A stretch of 64,000 bases of DNA, from positions 1,041,605 through 1,105,604 of the forward strand of contig NZ_BSNQ01000009.1 in the NCBI RefSeq assembly GCF_030160075.1, in the 5' to 3' direction. The notes below the pieces were generated by a model. It was not told the DNA's origin. It worked only from the letters and a program-made list of their open reading frames with translations, and did no database searches. Each line of letters starts with the position of its first letter. The first letter of the stretch is position 1. Shown one piece after another: positions 1 through 9,183 of the stretch. Position numbers and translations under genes: made by a program. Source of the DNA: Dyella lipolytica. GTDB lineage: Bacteria; Pseudomonadota; Gammaproteobacteria; Xanthomonadales; Rhodanobacteraceae.

Positions 1-2
1 CG

Positions 3-2267
3 ATCGCTGCCGCACTTGCGACACTGCCTTCGATCGTCCTGGCTTCTGCTTCAAACGCTGCGCTCGACGGCCTCAACACGGCCGAGGCGCCCCGTGTTAC
101 GCAAACTGTCGATAATCGTGTCGTTTCTGCGCTTGGCAATACGCATCTGTCGTTACTCGACCAGATGAAGCCGACTGGCAGCGTGGCCGATTCCACACCC
201 ATGAACCATATGCAGCTTGTGCTCCAGCGCAGCTCATTGCGTGCATCGGCGCTGGAATCCCTGATCGCCGCGCAACACAATCCTGCATCGTCGAAGTTCC
301 ATAAGTGGGTGACGCCCGCCGAATTCGGCGCGACCTTTGGCGTAGCGGATTCGGATATTGCTGCCGCGACGTCGTGGCTGGTCTCGCAAGGCTTCACCGT
401 GCACGGTGTGTATCCGAACAAGATGCAGATCGACTTCAGCGGCACGGCGGGCCAGGTGCGACAGGCGTTCCGTACGCAAGAAAGTCGCTACACGGTCAAT
501 AAAGTGAGCCACATCGCCAACAGTGGCGATATCAGCGTTCCAGCAGCGTTGCGCAGCGTGGTGGTCGGCGTGGCAGGCTTGAACGACTTCCGTCCGCAGC
601 CGCTACACAAGCAGCCGCAGGTGGCGCAGTTCAATGCGTCCACGCAGCGTTTCAAGATCCAGCAGTCGTCCGCAGCCGCGGCGAAAAAGCCCAATCCGTT
701 CGCCGTTCCCTTTACCGGCGGCGTGCGCGGCTTCGTGCCGTACGACATGAACGTGATCTACAACACCTCGGCACTGTATAGCGCAGGCCTTACCGGCTCC
801 GGCATCACCATCGCCGTGGTCGAAGACCTTGGCATGGATAACTCGGACTGGCCGAACTTCGTCTCGCAATTCAATCTGGGTAGCTACGGCGGAACCTTCT
901 TGCAATTCCAGCCGCAGTTGTCGCCCTCCACCGGCAATTGCACCGATCCGGGCGGCGAAGATCCATTTAGCGAAAGCATCGAAACCGTGCTGGATTCGGA
1001 GTGGTCCACGGCGATGGCGCCGGGTGCCAACATCTGGGTTGCGACATGCAACGATGCGGGCAGCACCAACTTCTTCGGTGGTGTCTTCACGGCAGCGGAC
1101 AACCTGATCAACAGTACCTCGCGTCCGAACATCATCAGCGCCAGCTACGGTTACGGTGAAGGCTTCACCGATAGCGCGAGCAAGTTCGCCATCGACCTGA
1201 TGTGGGCGCAAGCCGATGCAGAAGGTATCTCGGTGTTCGTGTCCACGGGCGACTCCGGCTCCAACCCGAGTTTCAACGGCTCCATCATCAATGGTGTTCC
1301 GGCCATCGACGCCAATTCGTTCGCAACCTCGCCCAACGATACCGGCGTAGGCGGCACGGATACGGCCGATGTGCTCGACGGCACCACCAGCAAATACTTC
1401 AGCAGCACGCTGAACTCGGTGTACGGCTCGGCTTTGTCGTATGTACCGGAAATCACTTGGAACACATCCTGCGGCAACACGCGTGCGGCCAAGGATCTGG
1501 TCAATTTGACCGCGCTCAAGTTCTGCAAGACCGCGCTGATCTACGATCCCAACGGCGACTACGTGACATCCGAAAGCGGTAGCGGCGGTCCGTCGTCGGT
1601 CGACATCAAGCCGTCATGGCAACGGATTGTGCGTGGTGCGGCCAAGGATCAGTCGCGCGATCTGCCTGACGTCTCGCTGTTCGGCGGTTCGTATGGCGGC
1701 TATTCGTGGGTGATTCTGTGCACGGGTTTCTATCCCTGCACAACCAACTTCACCTCGCCGGTGGAACTGGTGGCCGGTACATCGCTGTCTTCGCCGATGT
1801 TCGCAGGTATCCAGGCGTTGATCGATCAAGGTCTGTCGAACGCGGGCTTGTCCCCGAACCAGGGCAATGCCGCACCAACACTGTATGAGCTTGCCAGAAG
1901 CGAATACGGCGGCCCGACCGGCTCAGCGCCCGCGTCGCTTGCCAAGTGCGATTCGGATAACGGCACCAAGGGCACCAGCAAGTGCGTGTTCTACAACATC
2001 ACCGACGGTGGCAACTCCACGCAATGCATCCAGATCGTCGCATTCGCGCAGACCACGCCGGATTGCTACTTCTACGGAACGATCCAGAACTTCGAAGGGT
2101 TCTATGGCCCCACCCAGGTGGGACTGACCTCGTCCGACGCAACGAAGTACAACAGCACCACGGCGGCTTTCGCCGCTCGTCCGGGCTGGAGCTTCGCCAA
2201 CGGTCTGGGTTCGGTGAATGCCAATAACCTGCTCTCAGCTTGGAAGAAGTTCGTCAACGCACCGTAA
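3..2267 (+). CDS. Sedolisin-type S53 serine-carboxyl peptidase (pro-kumamolisin), 5' partial
   Basis: Secreted acid endopeptidase of the sedolisin family. The frame is open from the window edge and begins inside a hydrophobic signal-peptide core ending near ASASNAAL, so the true start lies upstream; the ATG at 165 is internal. About 754 residues are visible. A pro-kumamolisin activation domain fills roughly residues 60-200 and the catalytic domain the rest. The E-x3-D pair in ETVLD lies at residues 327 and 331, the oxyanion Asp in STGDSG near 417, and the nucleophile Ser of GTSLSSP at 594 (bases 1782-1784). This is the full Glu-Asp-Ser set of the family. The C-terminal calcium-site region (FANGLGSVN) departs somewhat from the usual pattern. 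A strong terminator follows. The family is certain; the substrate is unknown. Confidence 0.93.
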   Translation: MAAALATLPSIVLASASNAALDGLNTAEAPRVTQTVDNRVVSALGNTHLSLLDQMKPTGSVADSTPMNHMQLVLQRSSLRASALESLIAAQHNPASSKFHKWVTPAEFGATFGVADSDIAAATSWLVSQGFTVHGVYPNKMQIDFSGTAGQVRQAFRTQESRYTVNKVSHIANSGDISVPAALRSVVVGVAGLNDFRPQPLHKQPQVAQFNASTQRFKIQQSSAAAAKKPNPFAVPFTGGVRGFVPYDMNVIYNTSALYSAGLTGSGITIAVVEDLGMDNSDWPNFVSQFNLGSYGGTFLQFQPQLSPSTGNCTDPGGEDPFSESIETVLDSEWSTAMAPGANIWVATCNDAGSTNFFGGVFTAADNLINSTSRPNIISASYGYGEGFTDSASKFAIDLMWAQADAEGISVFVSTGDSGSNPSFNGSIINGVPAIDANSFATSPNDTGVGGTDTADVLDGTTSKYFSSTLNSVYGSALSYVPEITWNTSCGNTRAAKDLVNLTALKFCKTALIYDPNGDYVTSESGSGGPSSVDIKPSWQRIVRGAAKDQSRDLPDVSLFGGSYGGYSWVILCTGFYPCTTNFTSPVELVAGTSLSSPMFAGIQALIDQGLSNAGLSPNQGNAAPTLYELARSEYGGPTGSAPASLAKCDSDNGTKGTSKCVFYNITDGGNSTQCIQIVAFAQTTPDCYFYGTIQNFEGFYGPTQVGLTSSDATKYNSTTAAFAARPGWSFANGLGSVNANNLLSAWKKFVNAP

Positions 2268-2296
2268 TCATCTCGATCATCGACGGTGTAAACACG

Positions 2297-2334
2297 ATTC
2301 CCCCTGACACTACGTTGTCAGGGGGAATTTTCTT
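2297..2334 (+). terminator. Rho-independent terminator after the sedolisin gene
   Basis: A perfect 13-bp stem (2297-2309 with 2316-2328) has a 6-nt loop and is followed by a T-rich run (ttttctta). It sits 30 bases after the peptidase stop codon and before the transporter gene. Confidence 0.9.
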
Positions 2335-2430
2335 ACTCGCTGCAAAAGACCCATATGACGCTCCTGGACGAAATATCTATCCCCGCCATGTCATAAACTT
2401 CATCCATCCCCTCGATCACAAAACAGCGGC

Positions 2431-3834
2431 ATGGGTCAGCAATCGTTTCACCGTGGCATCGCGCGGGTGATCACGGCAACCAGTTTTGGCTTTGCTTTGG
2501 TGCAACTGGACGTCACCATCGTCAATGTGGCCTTGCCGCACATCGCCATCGACCTGCATACCGGCGTGGCAGGCCTGCAATGGGTAGTGGATGCCTACGC
2601 GCTGGCATTCGCCGTACTGCTGCTCAGCATGGGGTATCTGGGGGACCGCCTCGGCGCCCGTAAGGTGTATTTGTCGGGCATGCTGCTGTTCGCAGTGGCA
2701 TCGGTGTTGTGCGGGTGCGCGACTGACGCTGTGCTGCTCATCGTTGGCCGAACGTTGCAAGGTATGGGCGCGGCGGCGATGCTGCCCTGTTCGCTGGCCC
2801 TGCTCAGTCATGCCACCGCGCATGAGCATGCGCTGCGCGCACGCGCTATCGGCTGGTGGACTGCTGCGGGCAGCATCGCCATTGCGGCCGGACCGATTAT
2901 CGGCGGACTACTGATGAGCGCGATGAACTGGCGCAGCATTTTTTTCGTCAATGTGCCCGTATGCGCTGTCGGTGCCTGGCTCACCTTGCGTGTGCCGGAG
3001 ACGGTGCGCAAGGCACAACACAAGCATTTCGATCTACCGGGACAATTGCTGGCCATTCTGGTCGTGACGGGACTGACCATGGCCGTGATCGAAGCGCATC
3101 CGCTGGGATGGACACACCCCGTCGTACTGGCGTGTATTGCGATGGTGCTGGTGGGTGCGCCGCTGTTTGTGCTGGTGGAGTCGCGCAGCCCGGCACCGAT
3201 GTTGCCACTGCATTTTTTCAAAGCGCGCGGTTTCAGCACCGCCGTTGTGTACGGCATGGTGATGAACTTCACCTACTACGGCATCGTGTTTCTGCTCAGT
3301 CTCTACTTACAGCGCGTGCACGGCTTTAGCGCGTTGCGCACGGGCTTGGCCTATCTTCCGCTGACGGCGACGTTTTTCGGCGTGAACGTATTCAGCGGAT
3401 GGCTAGTGGGCCGCACCGGCGCGCGCTTGCCGATGGTGCTGGGCGCGCTGATCGATTGTGCCGGGTTTGGGCTTTTCTTACTGCTGGGCGCCGACAGCCC
3501 GTACTTGCTGATGCTGCCGGCTTTCGCCTTGCTGCCGGCCGGCATGGGCTTGGGTGTGCCTGCGATGACGACCACTGTGTTGTCCTCCGTCGAAAAGGAA
3601 GCATCGGGTACCGCGTCAGGTGTGCTGAATTCGGCGCGCCAAGCGGCAGGAGCGATGGGCGTGGCGCTGTTCGGCTCGCTGGCGGGAGATAGCAACGAAC
3701 GGATCGTCATGGGTCTGCATCTTTCTTCCTGGATCTCCGTTGGGCTGCTGCTTATGGTGGCCGCATGGGCGTTCCGAAGCATTGCGCCTATCGTCGCCGG
3801 CAAGCGCAGCGAGCTCGATGCGGTGGACTATTGA
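2431..3834 (+). CDS. DHA2-type MFS drug efflux transporter (EmrB/QacA-like)
   Basis: Inner-membrane proton-driven multidrug exporter of the major facilitator superfamily. The 467 residues are largely hydrophobic and fit the 14-helix DHA2 group. The first helix carries LDVTIVNVALPHI, the typical DHA2 motif. The loop after helix 2 has GYLGDRLGARK, a version of MFS motif A, and helix 5 has AAGPIIGG, the antiporter motif C. It begins at an ATG about 100 bases past the upstream terminator and appears to be a single-gene unit; no TetR or MarR regulator and no membrane fusion partner lies beside it. The substrate cannot be read from the sequence. Confidence 0.9.
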   Translation: MGQQSFHRGIARVITATSFGFALVQLDVTIVNVALPHIAIDLHTGVAGLQWVVDAYALAFAVLLLSMGYLGDRLGARKVYLSGMLLFAVASVLCGCATDAVLLIVGRTLQGMGAAAMLPCSLALLSHATAHEHALRARAIGWWTAAGSIAIAAGPIIGGLLMSAMNWRSIFFVNVPVCAVGAWLTLRVPETVRKAQHKHFDLPGQLLAILVVTGLTMAVIEAHPLGWTHPVVLACIAMVLVGAPLFVLVESRSPAPMLPLHFFKARGFSTAVVYGMVMNFTYYGIVFLLSLYLQRVHGFSALRTGLAYLPLTATFFGVNVFSGWLVGRTGARLPMVLGALIDCAGFGLFLLLGADSPYLLMLPAFALLPAGMGLGVPAMTTTVLSSVEKEASGTASGVLNSARQAAGAMGVALFGSLAGDSNERIVMGLHLSSWISVGLLLMVAAWAFRSIAPIVAGKRSELDAVDY

Positions 3835-4074
3835 TCCGGTGATGCGGCCGAGCCGGAGGTCAAGGCACCCACGCTCTACTGGCGCTTCGGGAGCAAGCAG
3901 GATCCGGTCGACGATACGGCAACCCAGGAGTCAACGTGTCTCGGAAGTTTTCCGGGCGGCTGGCATCGCCCCTTCCGACGCCGCCATGCGCAGGAAATCG
4001 CGATTTAGACCGCGTCTACCCAACGCCTAGCGACCGCCATGCCACTGTAACCTGCGCGCCTCACCCTGCCGGGG

Positions 4075-5397
4075 TTGCCGAATGGCTGTATCCCGGTGGT
4101 TGTCGTGTCATTTTTATCGGATATCCGTCGCCATCCCATGGCGATCAATCTGCTGGCCGGCGGTGCCGCGTTCCTGGCCTATGCGTCGATGTATGCATTT
4201 CGTAAGCCATTCACCGCGGCGTCGTTCGAAGGCATGCACCTCGCCGGCGTCGATTACAAAGTGTGGCTGGTGATCGCGCAGGTGCTGGGTTACATGCTGA
4301 GCAAGGTGCGCGGCATTACCTGGATCGCAGAGATTCAGCGCCAGCGACGCGCACGCACGTTGGCGGGGCTGATCGGATTCTCTTGGCTCGCCCTGCTCGG
4401 CTTTGCACTCGTTCCCGCGCCCTGGAACATTCCGTTTCTGTTTCTCAACGGCTTGCCGTTGGGCATGGTGTGGGGCGTGATCTTCGGTTATCTGGAAGGC
4501 CGTCGCGGCACCGAGATGATGGGCGCGTGCATGTGCGGCAGCTTCATCGTCGGATCGGGCGTAGTGAAATCCGTCGGCATGTGGCTGATGGTGCGTTGGC
4601 ACGTCAGCGAATTCTGGATGCCTTTCGCCACGGGTATGTTGTTCATCGCGCCGTTGTGCGTTGCTACATGGTTGCTGGAACATTTGCCCGCACCCGACGC
4701 CGCGGATATGGCCGCACGCAGCGCGCGCGTACCGATGGATGCGGCCACACGACGCGCGTTTCTCGCGCGGTTCCTGCCCGGCATTGCCATGATCGTCGTG
4801 GCGTACGTCGCGCTGACCGTGACGCGCGATTTTCGCGACAACTTCGCCGCGGAAATCTGGAGTGACCTCGGCCGCGGCGGCGATGCCTCGGTGTTCACCG
4901 AAACGGAAGTACCGATTGCGATCGCCGTGCTGATCATCACAGCGTTCACGATGGTGGTGCGCGATAACCTGAAAGCGTTGATGTTGAACCATGTACTGAT
5001 CTTTGGCGGCTTCGGCACCGCCGTTCTTTCAACGTGGATGCACAACCACGGCCTGATCGATCCGGTAGGTTGGGTCGGCCTGAGCGGCTTCGGCTTGTAC
5101 CTCGCTTATGTGCCCTACAACGCCACATTCTTCGAACGCATGCTGGCGACGTTTCGCGTGACCGGCAATGTGGGCTTCATCATGTATATCTCCGATAGCA
5201 GCGGATACATGGGCAGCGTGCTGGTGATCCTGGTGAAAGAGTTCGGCGGCATGCGGCTGTCATGGGCGTCGTTCTATGCCGACACCGTGATGACGTTGTC
5301 GGGGATCGGCATGCTTATCACGCTGGTGTCGGCGGCGTATTTCTATGAGAAGGCGCGGCGGGCGAAGGTGCCGTCCGGTATACCGGCGGCGGCCTGA
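4075..5397 (+). CDS. DUF5690-like MFS-fold membrane transporter
   Basis: Polytopic inner-membrane protein, 440 residues from the TTG at 4075. The in-frame ATG at 4138 (419 residues, starting MAINLLAGG) is an equally good start, and neither has a clear ribosome binding site. About 12 hydrophobic segments are visible. The segment YASMYAFRKPF near the start and TVTRDFRDNFAAEIW in the middle resemble the DUF5690 family, which has the MFS fold and no settled substrate. A run of charged residues near the middle (DAADMAARSARV) would be the central loop. There is no operon partner: the gap upstream is 240 bases, and the next gene starts 311 bases downstream. The family name is from memory of its pattern, so treat it as probable. 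Confidence 0.75.
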   Translation: MPNGCIPVVVVSFLSDIRRHPMAINLLAGGAAFLAYASMYAFRKPFTAASFEGMHLAGVDYKVWLVIAQVLGYMLSKVRGITWIAEIQRQRRARTLAGLIGFSWLALLGFALVPAPWNIPFLFLNGLPLGMVWGVIFGYLEGRRGTEMMGACMCGSFIVGSGVVKSVGMWLMVRWHVSEFWMPFATGMLFIAPLCVATWLLEHLPAPDAADMAARSARVPMDAATRRAFLARFLPGIAMIVVAYVALTVTRDFRDNFAAEIWSDLGRGGDASVFTETEVPIAIAVLIITAFTMVVRDNLKALMLNHVLIFGGFGTAVLSTWMHNHGLIDPVGWVGLSGFGLYLAYVPYNATFFERMLATFRVTGNVGFIMYISDSSGYMGSVLVILVKEFGGMRLSWASFYADTVMTLSGIGMLITLVSAAYFYEKARRAKVPSGIPAAA

Positions 5398-5708
5398 CAT
5401 CGTGCGGTATCGCTGCATGTCCAAGCCGCTTTGAGCCTCGGAAATTAGTCCGCCCCCCTTTTTAAGCCAACCTGGACATGGTGTCGGGCCGAACGTGCTG
5501 GAAAGCGCGCTCGGCATGCTGTGCTCCGAGACCAAGCGCAAACCAAAATCCGGTAGACTTTTCCGGCCATGGCTCTTTTTTGGACATACCGGGGGGTATA
5601 GCGCCAAAAAGCTTTTGTCGATACTCGACAACTGAAAATGCGCCTGAAGATGTCTTGGCATTTTATGGAAGCGTTATCGCGCACTCATCAACAGGGGAGA
5701 GTTACGAC
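5398..5708. other. Intergenic region, no gene seen
   Basis: This stretch separates the DUF5690-like gene from the secreted proline-rich protein gene. The reading frame that runs through it (from 5478) lacks protein-like composition and is better read as leader sequence. The last 20 bases hold the ribosome binding site for the next gene. No convincing terminator was found. Confidence 0.5.
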
Positions 5709-6692
5709 ATGCTTAGGATTCGAAGCCAGGGTACGCTATTAGTCACTAGCCTTTTTCTAGCCGTCAGTGCGGCATTGCCTGCGAGCGTACACGCTTCATC
5801 TGCTATCGATCGCGATGCACCTGGCGCAAACAGAGTCAATGCCCAGTCCACGCGTTCCAGCCCTAATTTCAATACGCCGTCCCCGCTTCCCAGCTCTCCC
5901 TTTCAGACTCCCTTCCCGCCTTACGACCCGCCTACACCTCCTCCGTTGCCTAACCCAGACAGCAACCTACAAACCAGCTACATCTTTATGCCCGGCTACA
6001 CCAGCGTCAACTGGATCGTATGCGGCTCAACACAGCAGAGCGAAGGTTGTTATAGCTTCGGGTCTCTCGGGCCATTCGGTAAGGTAGGCGCACTTGTCGA
6101 AGGCAATCCAGTGGTGGACTTTACGACGGATACCGTTACGCGAAATATCTATGTCGTAGACCAAGCGGTCGGTGGCGGAACCGGCGTGATGCTCTATGTC
6201 TATACCAAAGTCGATTCTGTCGTCCCCGCAGGCGATCGCATTACAGTAACGCTGACGAACACCGTGCCTCTTACGCTTATCGGGGGGACGAATGCTGCGA
6301 CTTATATGGTGGCGAATAAGGATTTTCTCTACATCGCGACCAATCAAAGCGCATCCGTTGCACAGATTCAAAAGTCCACTCTGACCGTCAATGAAAATGG
6401 GGGCGCCGGCCCAGCCGTATCGTCCATTACATCCGATGGCTATGGTTTTGTGACCATAAACTTTGGAACCGTTAGCAGTCAGAATGTTTTCGTTACTTAC
6501 GGCCCTAACGGCTATGGAACCGAAAACGGCGGCGGGACCCAATATCTGCTTGGCACGTCGACCGCGCTCTCCACTGCCAATCTTGCAACAGCCTCATCAA
6601 GTGCAGCCACTCCATCCCTTGCAGCACGGATACAAGTTCGGATGAAGGCAACTGCGCCACAGGTTGTGTCGGGGAACACAGACATTCATTAA
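5709..6692 (+). CDS. Secreted protein of unknown function with proline-rich linker
   Basis: I do not recognise a family. The start at 5709 is chosen because aggggaga precedes it at good spacing and the protein then opens with a clean Sec signal peptide (MLRIRSQG..., cleavage near VHA-SS, residue 30). The longer in-frame start at 5478 would bury this signal. The mature part of the 327-residue protein has a Ser/Pro-rich linker at about residues 45-80 (PTPPPLP) and then a beta-rich region full of Thr, Val, Gly and Asn. That region includes repeated units such as DTVTRNIYVVD and VANKDFLYIATN, which suggest a beta-propeller or surface-exposed fold. Only two Cys are visible, in VCGSTQQSEGCYS. It is followed by a perfect 17-bp inverted repeat. 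Likely extracellular or surface located. Confidence 0.65.
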   Translation: MLRIRSQGTLLVTSLFLAVSAALPASVHASSAIDRDAPGANRVNAQSTRSSPNFNTPSPLPSSPFQTPFPPYDPPTPPPLPNPDSNLQTSYIFMPGYTSVNWIVCGSTQQSEGCYSFGSLGPFGKVGALVEGNPVVDFTTDTVTRNIYVVDQAVGGGTGVMLYVYTKVDSVVPAGDRITVTLTNTVPLTLIGGTNAATYMVANKDFLYIATNQSASVAQIQKSTLTVNENGGAGPAVSSITSDGYGFVTINFGTVSSQNVFVTYGPNGYGTENGGGTQYLLGTSTALSTANLATASSSAATPSLAARIQVRMKATAPQVVSGNTDIH

Positions 6693-6706
6693 GGGAAACC
6701 ATCGAA

Positions 6707-6747
6707 CCACCGCACTCTTAGTTATATTCGAACTAAGAGTGCGGTGG
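6707..6747 (+). terminator. Perfect 17-bp inverted repeat, probable transcription end
   Basis: Arms 6707-6723 and 6731-6747 pair perfectly around a 7-nt loop (atattcg), 14 bases after the stop codon of the secreted protein gene. No T-run follows on either strand, so it may act as an mRNA 3' stabiliser or a Rho-assisted end rather than a classic intrinsic terminator. Confidence 0.55.
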
Positions 6748-6790
6748 TGGTGCCCCGTGCAGGTCGTGACGGGTGAGGCAATGGACGAAT

Positions 6791-6843
6791 GGGTCAGACC
6801 ACTTTTCGATACGCCACGTGCGCAGGAAAAATAGTCCGACCTC
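6791..6843. repeat. Degenerate inverted pair of REP-like sequences
   Basis: gggtcagaccacttttcg at 6791 and its inverted relative aggaaaaatagtccgacctc at 6824 face each other across about 15 bases. Both resemble the 'ggggtcagactacttttt' REP termini around the RAYT gene at 11.2-12.2 kb. It reads as a decayed two-REP (BIME-like) unit in the spacer before the phospholipase gene. The remaining bases of the 6693-7009 spacer show nothing else. Confidence 0.5.
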
Positions 6844-7009
6844 TCTTTGCAGATCTCCAACTTCGCGAAGAAAATGTGAATGTGTGATGCGGATCGATAA
6901 TTCGTCGCCAAAATAAATCCGATAGCAGCGACAGGTCTGCTTCACGTCATCAAAGTGGCATACGCGATCCATATCGTTCGGCTCATCCCACTCTTGGACG
7001 GGCGCGAAA

Positions 7010-9118
7010 ATGATCGAGCTTAGCCGCCGTAAATTTCTCTCGTTGTCAGTCAAGGCCGCTGCACTGGGCATCGCCGCACCTACGCTTGGTGGCGTGTTCA
7101 AATCCGCTAAAGCAGCGACAACCGCTGCAACGGGAACCATCACCGACGTCAAGCACGTGATCGTCTTCATGCAGGAGAACCGAAGCTTCGATCACTTCTT
7201 CGGAACGCTGCAAGGCGTGCGCGGCTTTTCCGACAGAGCGGGCATCACGCTACCCGGCGGATACTCCGTGTTCGACCAGCCGAACGGATTGGCACGCCAG
7301 TACCCCTGGGCCTTCAACACCACCTCGCCCGCTTCCGGTCAAACCGGCGAAGTGATCACGCAGTGCGATGGCAGCCTCGATCATTCATGGGCGACGCAGC
7401 ACCAAGCGTGGGACAACGGAAAAATGGACCAGTGGGTGTCGGCCAAGGCAAGTGTCCGCACACTGGGCTATCTCACTCGCACCGACATTCCCTTCCACTA
7501 CGCACTCGCCGACGCGTATACCGTTTGCGATCACTATTTCTGCTCCATCCTCAGCGCGACCGGTCCTAATCGCACCTATCTTTGGGGCGGCATGATCGAT
7601 CCTGCCGGTGCCAACGGCGGACCTGCGTATGACGGCGGTGCCGAATCCGGTCTCACTTGGCAGACGTATGCCGAAGCACTCGGAGAGGCCGGTGTGAGCT
7701 GGCAGGTTTTCCAGGTCGCATCCGACAATTTCACCGATAACGGTTTGGCTTTTTTCAACCAGTTTGCCAATGCGTCCACGACAAGCTCTTTGTATAAGCA
7801 TGGCATGTCGTCCGTGCCGATTATCGATTCGGGCGCCTACTACTCCACACCCGCCAGCATCGCCGCAGCCATTCAAAGCGACGTGGAAAATGGCACGCTA
7901 CCGCAAGTCAGCTGGATCGTAGCTAGCCAGGATTTTTCCGATCATCCCGACGCCCCGCCTGAAAACGGCGCCTATTTCCTCAACCTGATTTTGCAGGCGC
8001 TGGCCTCGAACCAGGAGACCTTCGACTCCACCGTCCTGATTCTCAACTACGACGAGAACGACGGTTTCTTCGACCACGTTCCGCCGCCGATTCCGCCCGG
8101 CGGAACAGCAGACGAATTCATCAGCGTTGGCGGCGAAACACAGCCGATCGGCATGGGCTTCCGCGTTCCAATGATTATCTGCTCGCCGTGGACGCGTGGC
8201 GGCGTGGTGGACTCGCAGATCTACGATCACACGTCGGTGATTCAATTTATGGAAACGTGGACCACGGCGCTCGGTACACCTGCGATTTGCTCATCCATCA
8301 GCGCGTGGCGACGTCAGGTGAGCGGCGACCTTACCGGTGCGTTCAACTTCGCCAATCCGGTGCAAGGCTTGCCGACCAATTTGCCATCCGCATCGGCATT
8401 CATTAGCCGCGAAAACACCTGCAACCCGCTACCCAATCCTACCGACAGCAACGCCTCCAACAGCCTGCCGAAGCAGGAACCCGGCACCCGCACAGCGCGT
8501 GCGCTGCCGTATCAGCCCGATGCCAACATCTCCTCGTTTCAATATGGCTCGAACGGCCAGATCCTGGTGTGGATCGAGATGTTGAATGTAGGCACGATCG
8601 CAACGCGCGCCGTGCCATTGGCGATCTACGCCAATGCGTATCGCAGCGGCGGACCATGGCAATACACCGTGAATCCCTACAGCAACGGCAGCAACGGTTC
8701 CGTCAGCGATTTTTTCAACATCGGATCAGGGTACGGAAGCGGGAGCTACGATCTGACGGTCGTCGGCCCGAACCGATTCCTGCGTCGCTTCGCCGGTGAC
8801 GTCAACAACGCCGGCAAGACATGCAGCGTCACGTCGTCGTATGCCGCGGATCCTTCATCCGGTGAACTCGCGATTTATTTTTCGATGACCAACACCGGAA
8901 CCGAACCCGTCACCTTCACCATCACCGCTAACAACTACACCACGGCCGCACCCTGGACCTACAACGTGGCTGCAGGCGCGACGGTGAACACCTTTTTCGA
9001 TGCGGTCGCCAGCACACAAGGCTGGTATGACTTCACGCTCACCATCAGCAGCGACACAAGCTGGATTCGTCGCTATACCGGGCATTTGGAAACTGGGAGC
9101 GCTTCCGTTACGGGGTGA
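7010..9118 (+). CDS. Phosphocholine-specific phospholipase C (non-haemolytic type), Tat-exported
   Basis: Hydrolyses phospholipid head groups outside the cytoplasm. The N-terminus has the twin-arginine motif SRRKFL (residues 5-10) followed by a hydrophobic stretch and an AKA-A cleavage region, so export in the folded state is expected. The phosphoesterase domain shows MQENRSFDHFFG (54-65), which binds metal. The TGPNR motif follows, with the probable nucleophile Thr at 184, and then DENDGFFDH (348-356). Two C-terminal beta domains (about 500-695; DUF756 type), each with a pattern like SFxYG...FF...YDLTVxGPNRFLRRFAG, complete the standard architecture. At 702 residues it matches the family length. 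The gene stands alone and is convergent with the hydrolase gene to its right. A role in phosphate scavenging or lipid turnover is an inference from the family. Confidence 0.93.
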   Translation: MIELSRRKFLSLSVKAAALGIAAPTLGGVFKSAKAATTAATGTITDVKHVIVFMQENRSFDHFFGTLQGVRGFSDRAGITLPGGYSVFDQPNGLARQYPWAFNTTSPASGQTGEVITQCDGSLDHSWATQHQAWDNGKMDQWVSAKASVRTLGYLTRTDIPFHYALADAYTVCDHYFCSILSATGPNRTYLWGGMIDPAGANGGPAYDGGAESGLTWQTYAEALGEAGVSWQVFQVASDNFTDNGLAFFNQFANASTTSSLYKHGMSSVPIIDSGAYYSTPASIAAAIQSDVENGTLPQVSWIVASQDFSDHPDAPPENGAYFLNLILQALASNQETFDSTVLILNYDENDGFFDHVPPPIPPGGTADEFISVGGETQPIGMGFRVPMIICSPWTRGGVVDSQIYDHTSVIQFMETWTTALGTPAICSSISAWRRQVSGDLTGAFNFANPVQGLPTNLPSASAFISRENTCNPLPNPTDSNASNSLPKQEPGTRTARALPYQPDANISSFQYGSNGQILVWIEMLNVGTIATRAVPLAIYANAYRSGGPWQYTVNPYSNGSNGSVSDFFNIGSGYGSGSYDLTVVGPNRFLRRFAGDVNNAGKTCSVTSSYAADPSSGELAIYFSMTNTGTEPVTFTITANNYTTAAPWTYNVAAGATVNTFFDAVASTQGWYDFTLTISSDTSWIRRYTGHLETGSASVTG

Positions 9119-9183
9119 GAGCAGAAACGCTTCCAAGCTCGCTTTCCCAACACTCCACTAAAGAGATCGCAAGCACTTCCAGC

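Noticed and set aside
165..167. ATG at 165 as the start of the sedolisin gene
   Set aside because: The frame is open upstream to the window edge and encodes a signal-peptide core and propeptide residues, so the start lies outside the window.
2240..2470. 76-codon frame between the sedolisin and transporter genes
   Set aside because: It contains the perfect terminator hairpin and has no ribosome binding site or protein-like pattern.
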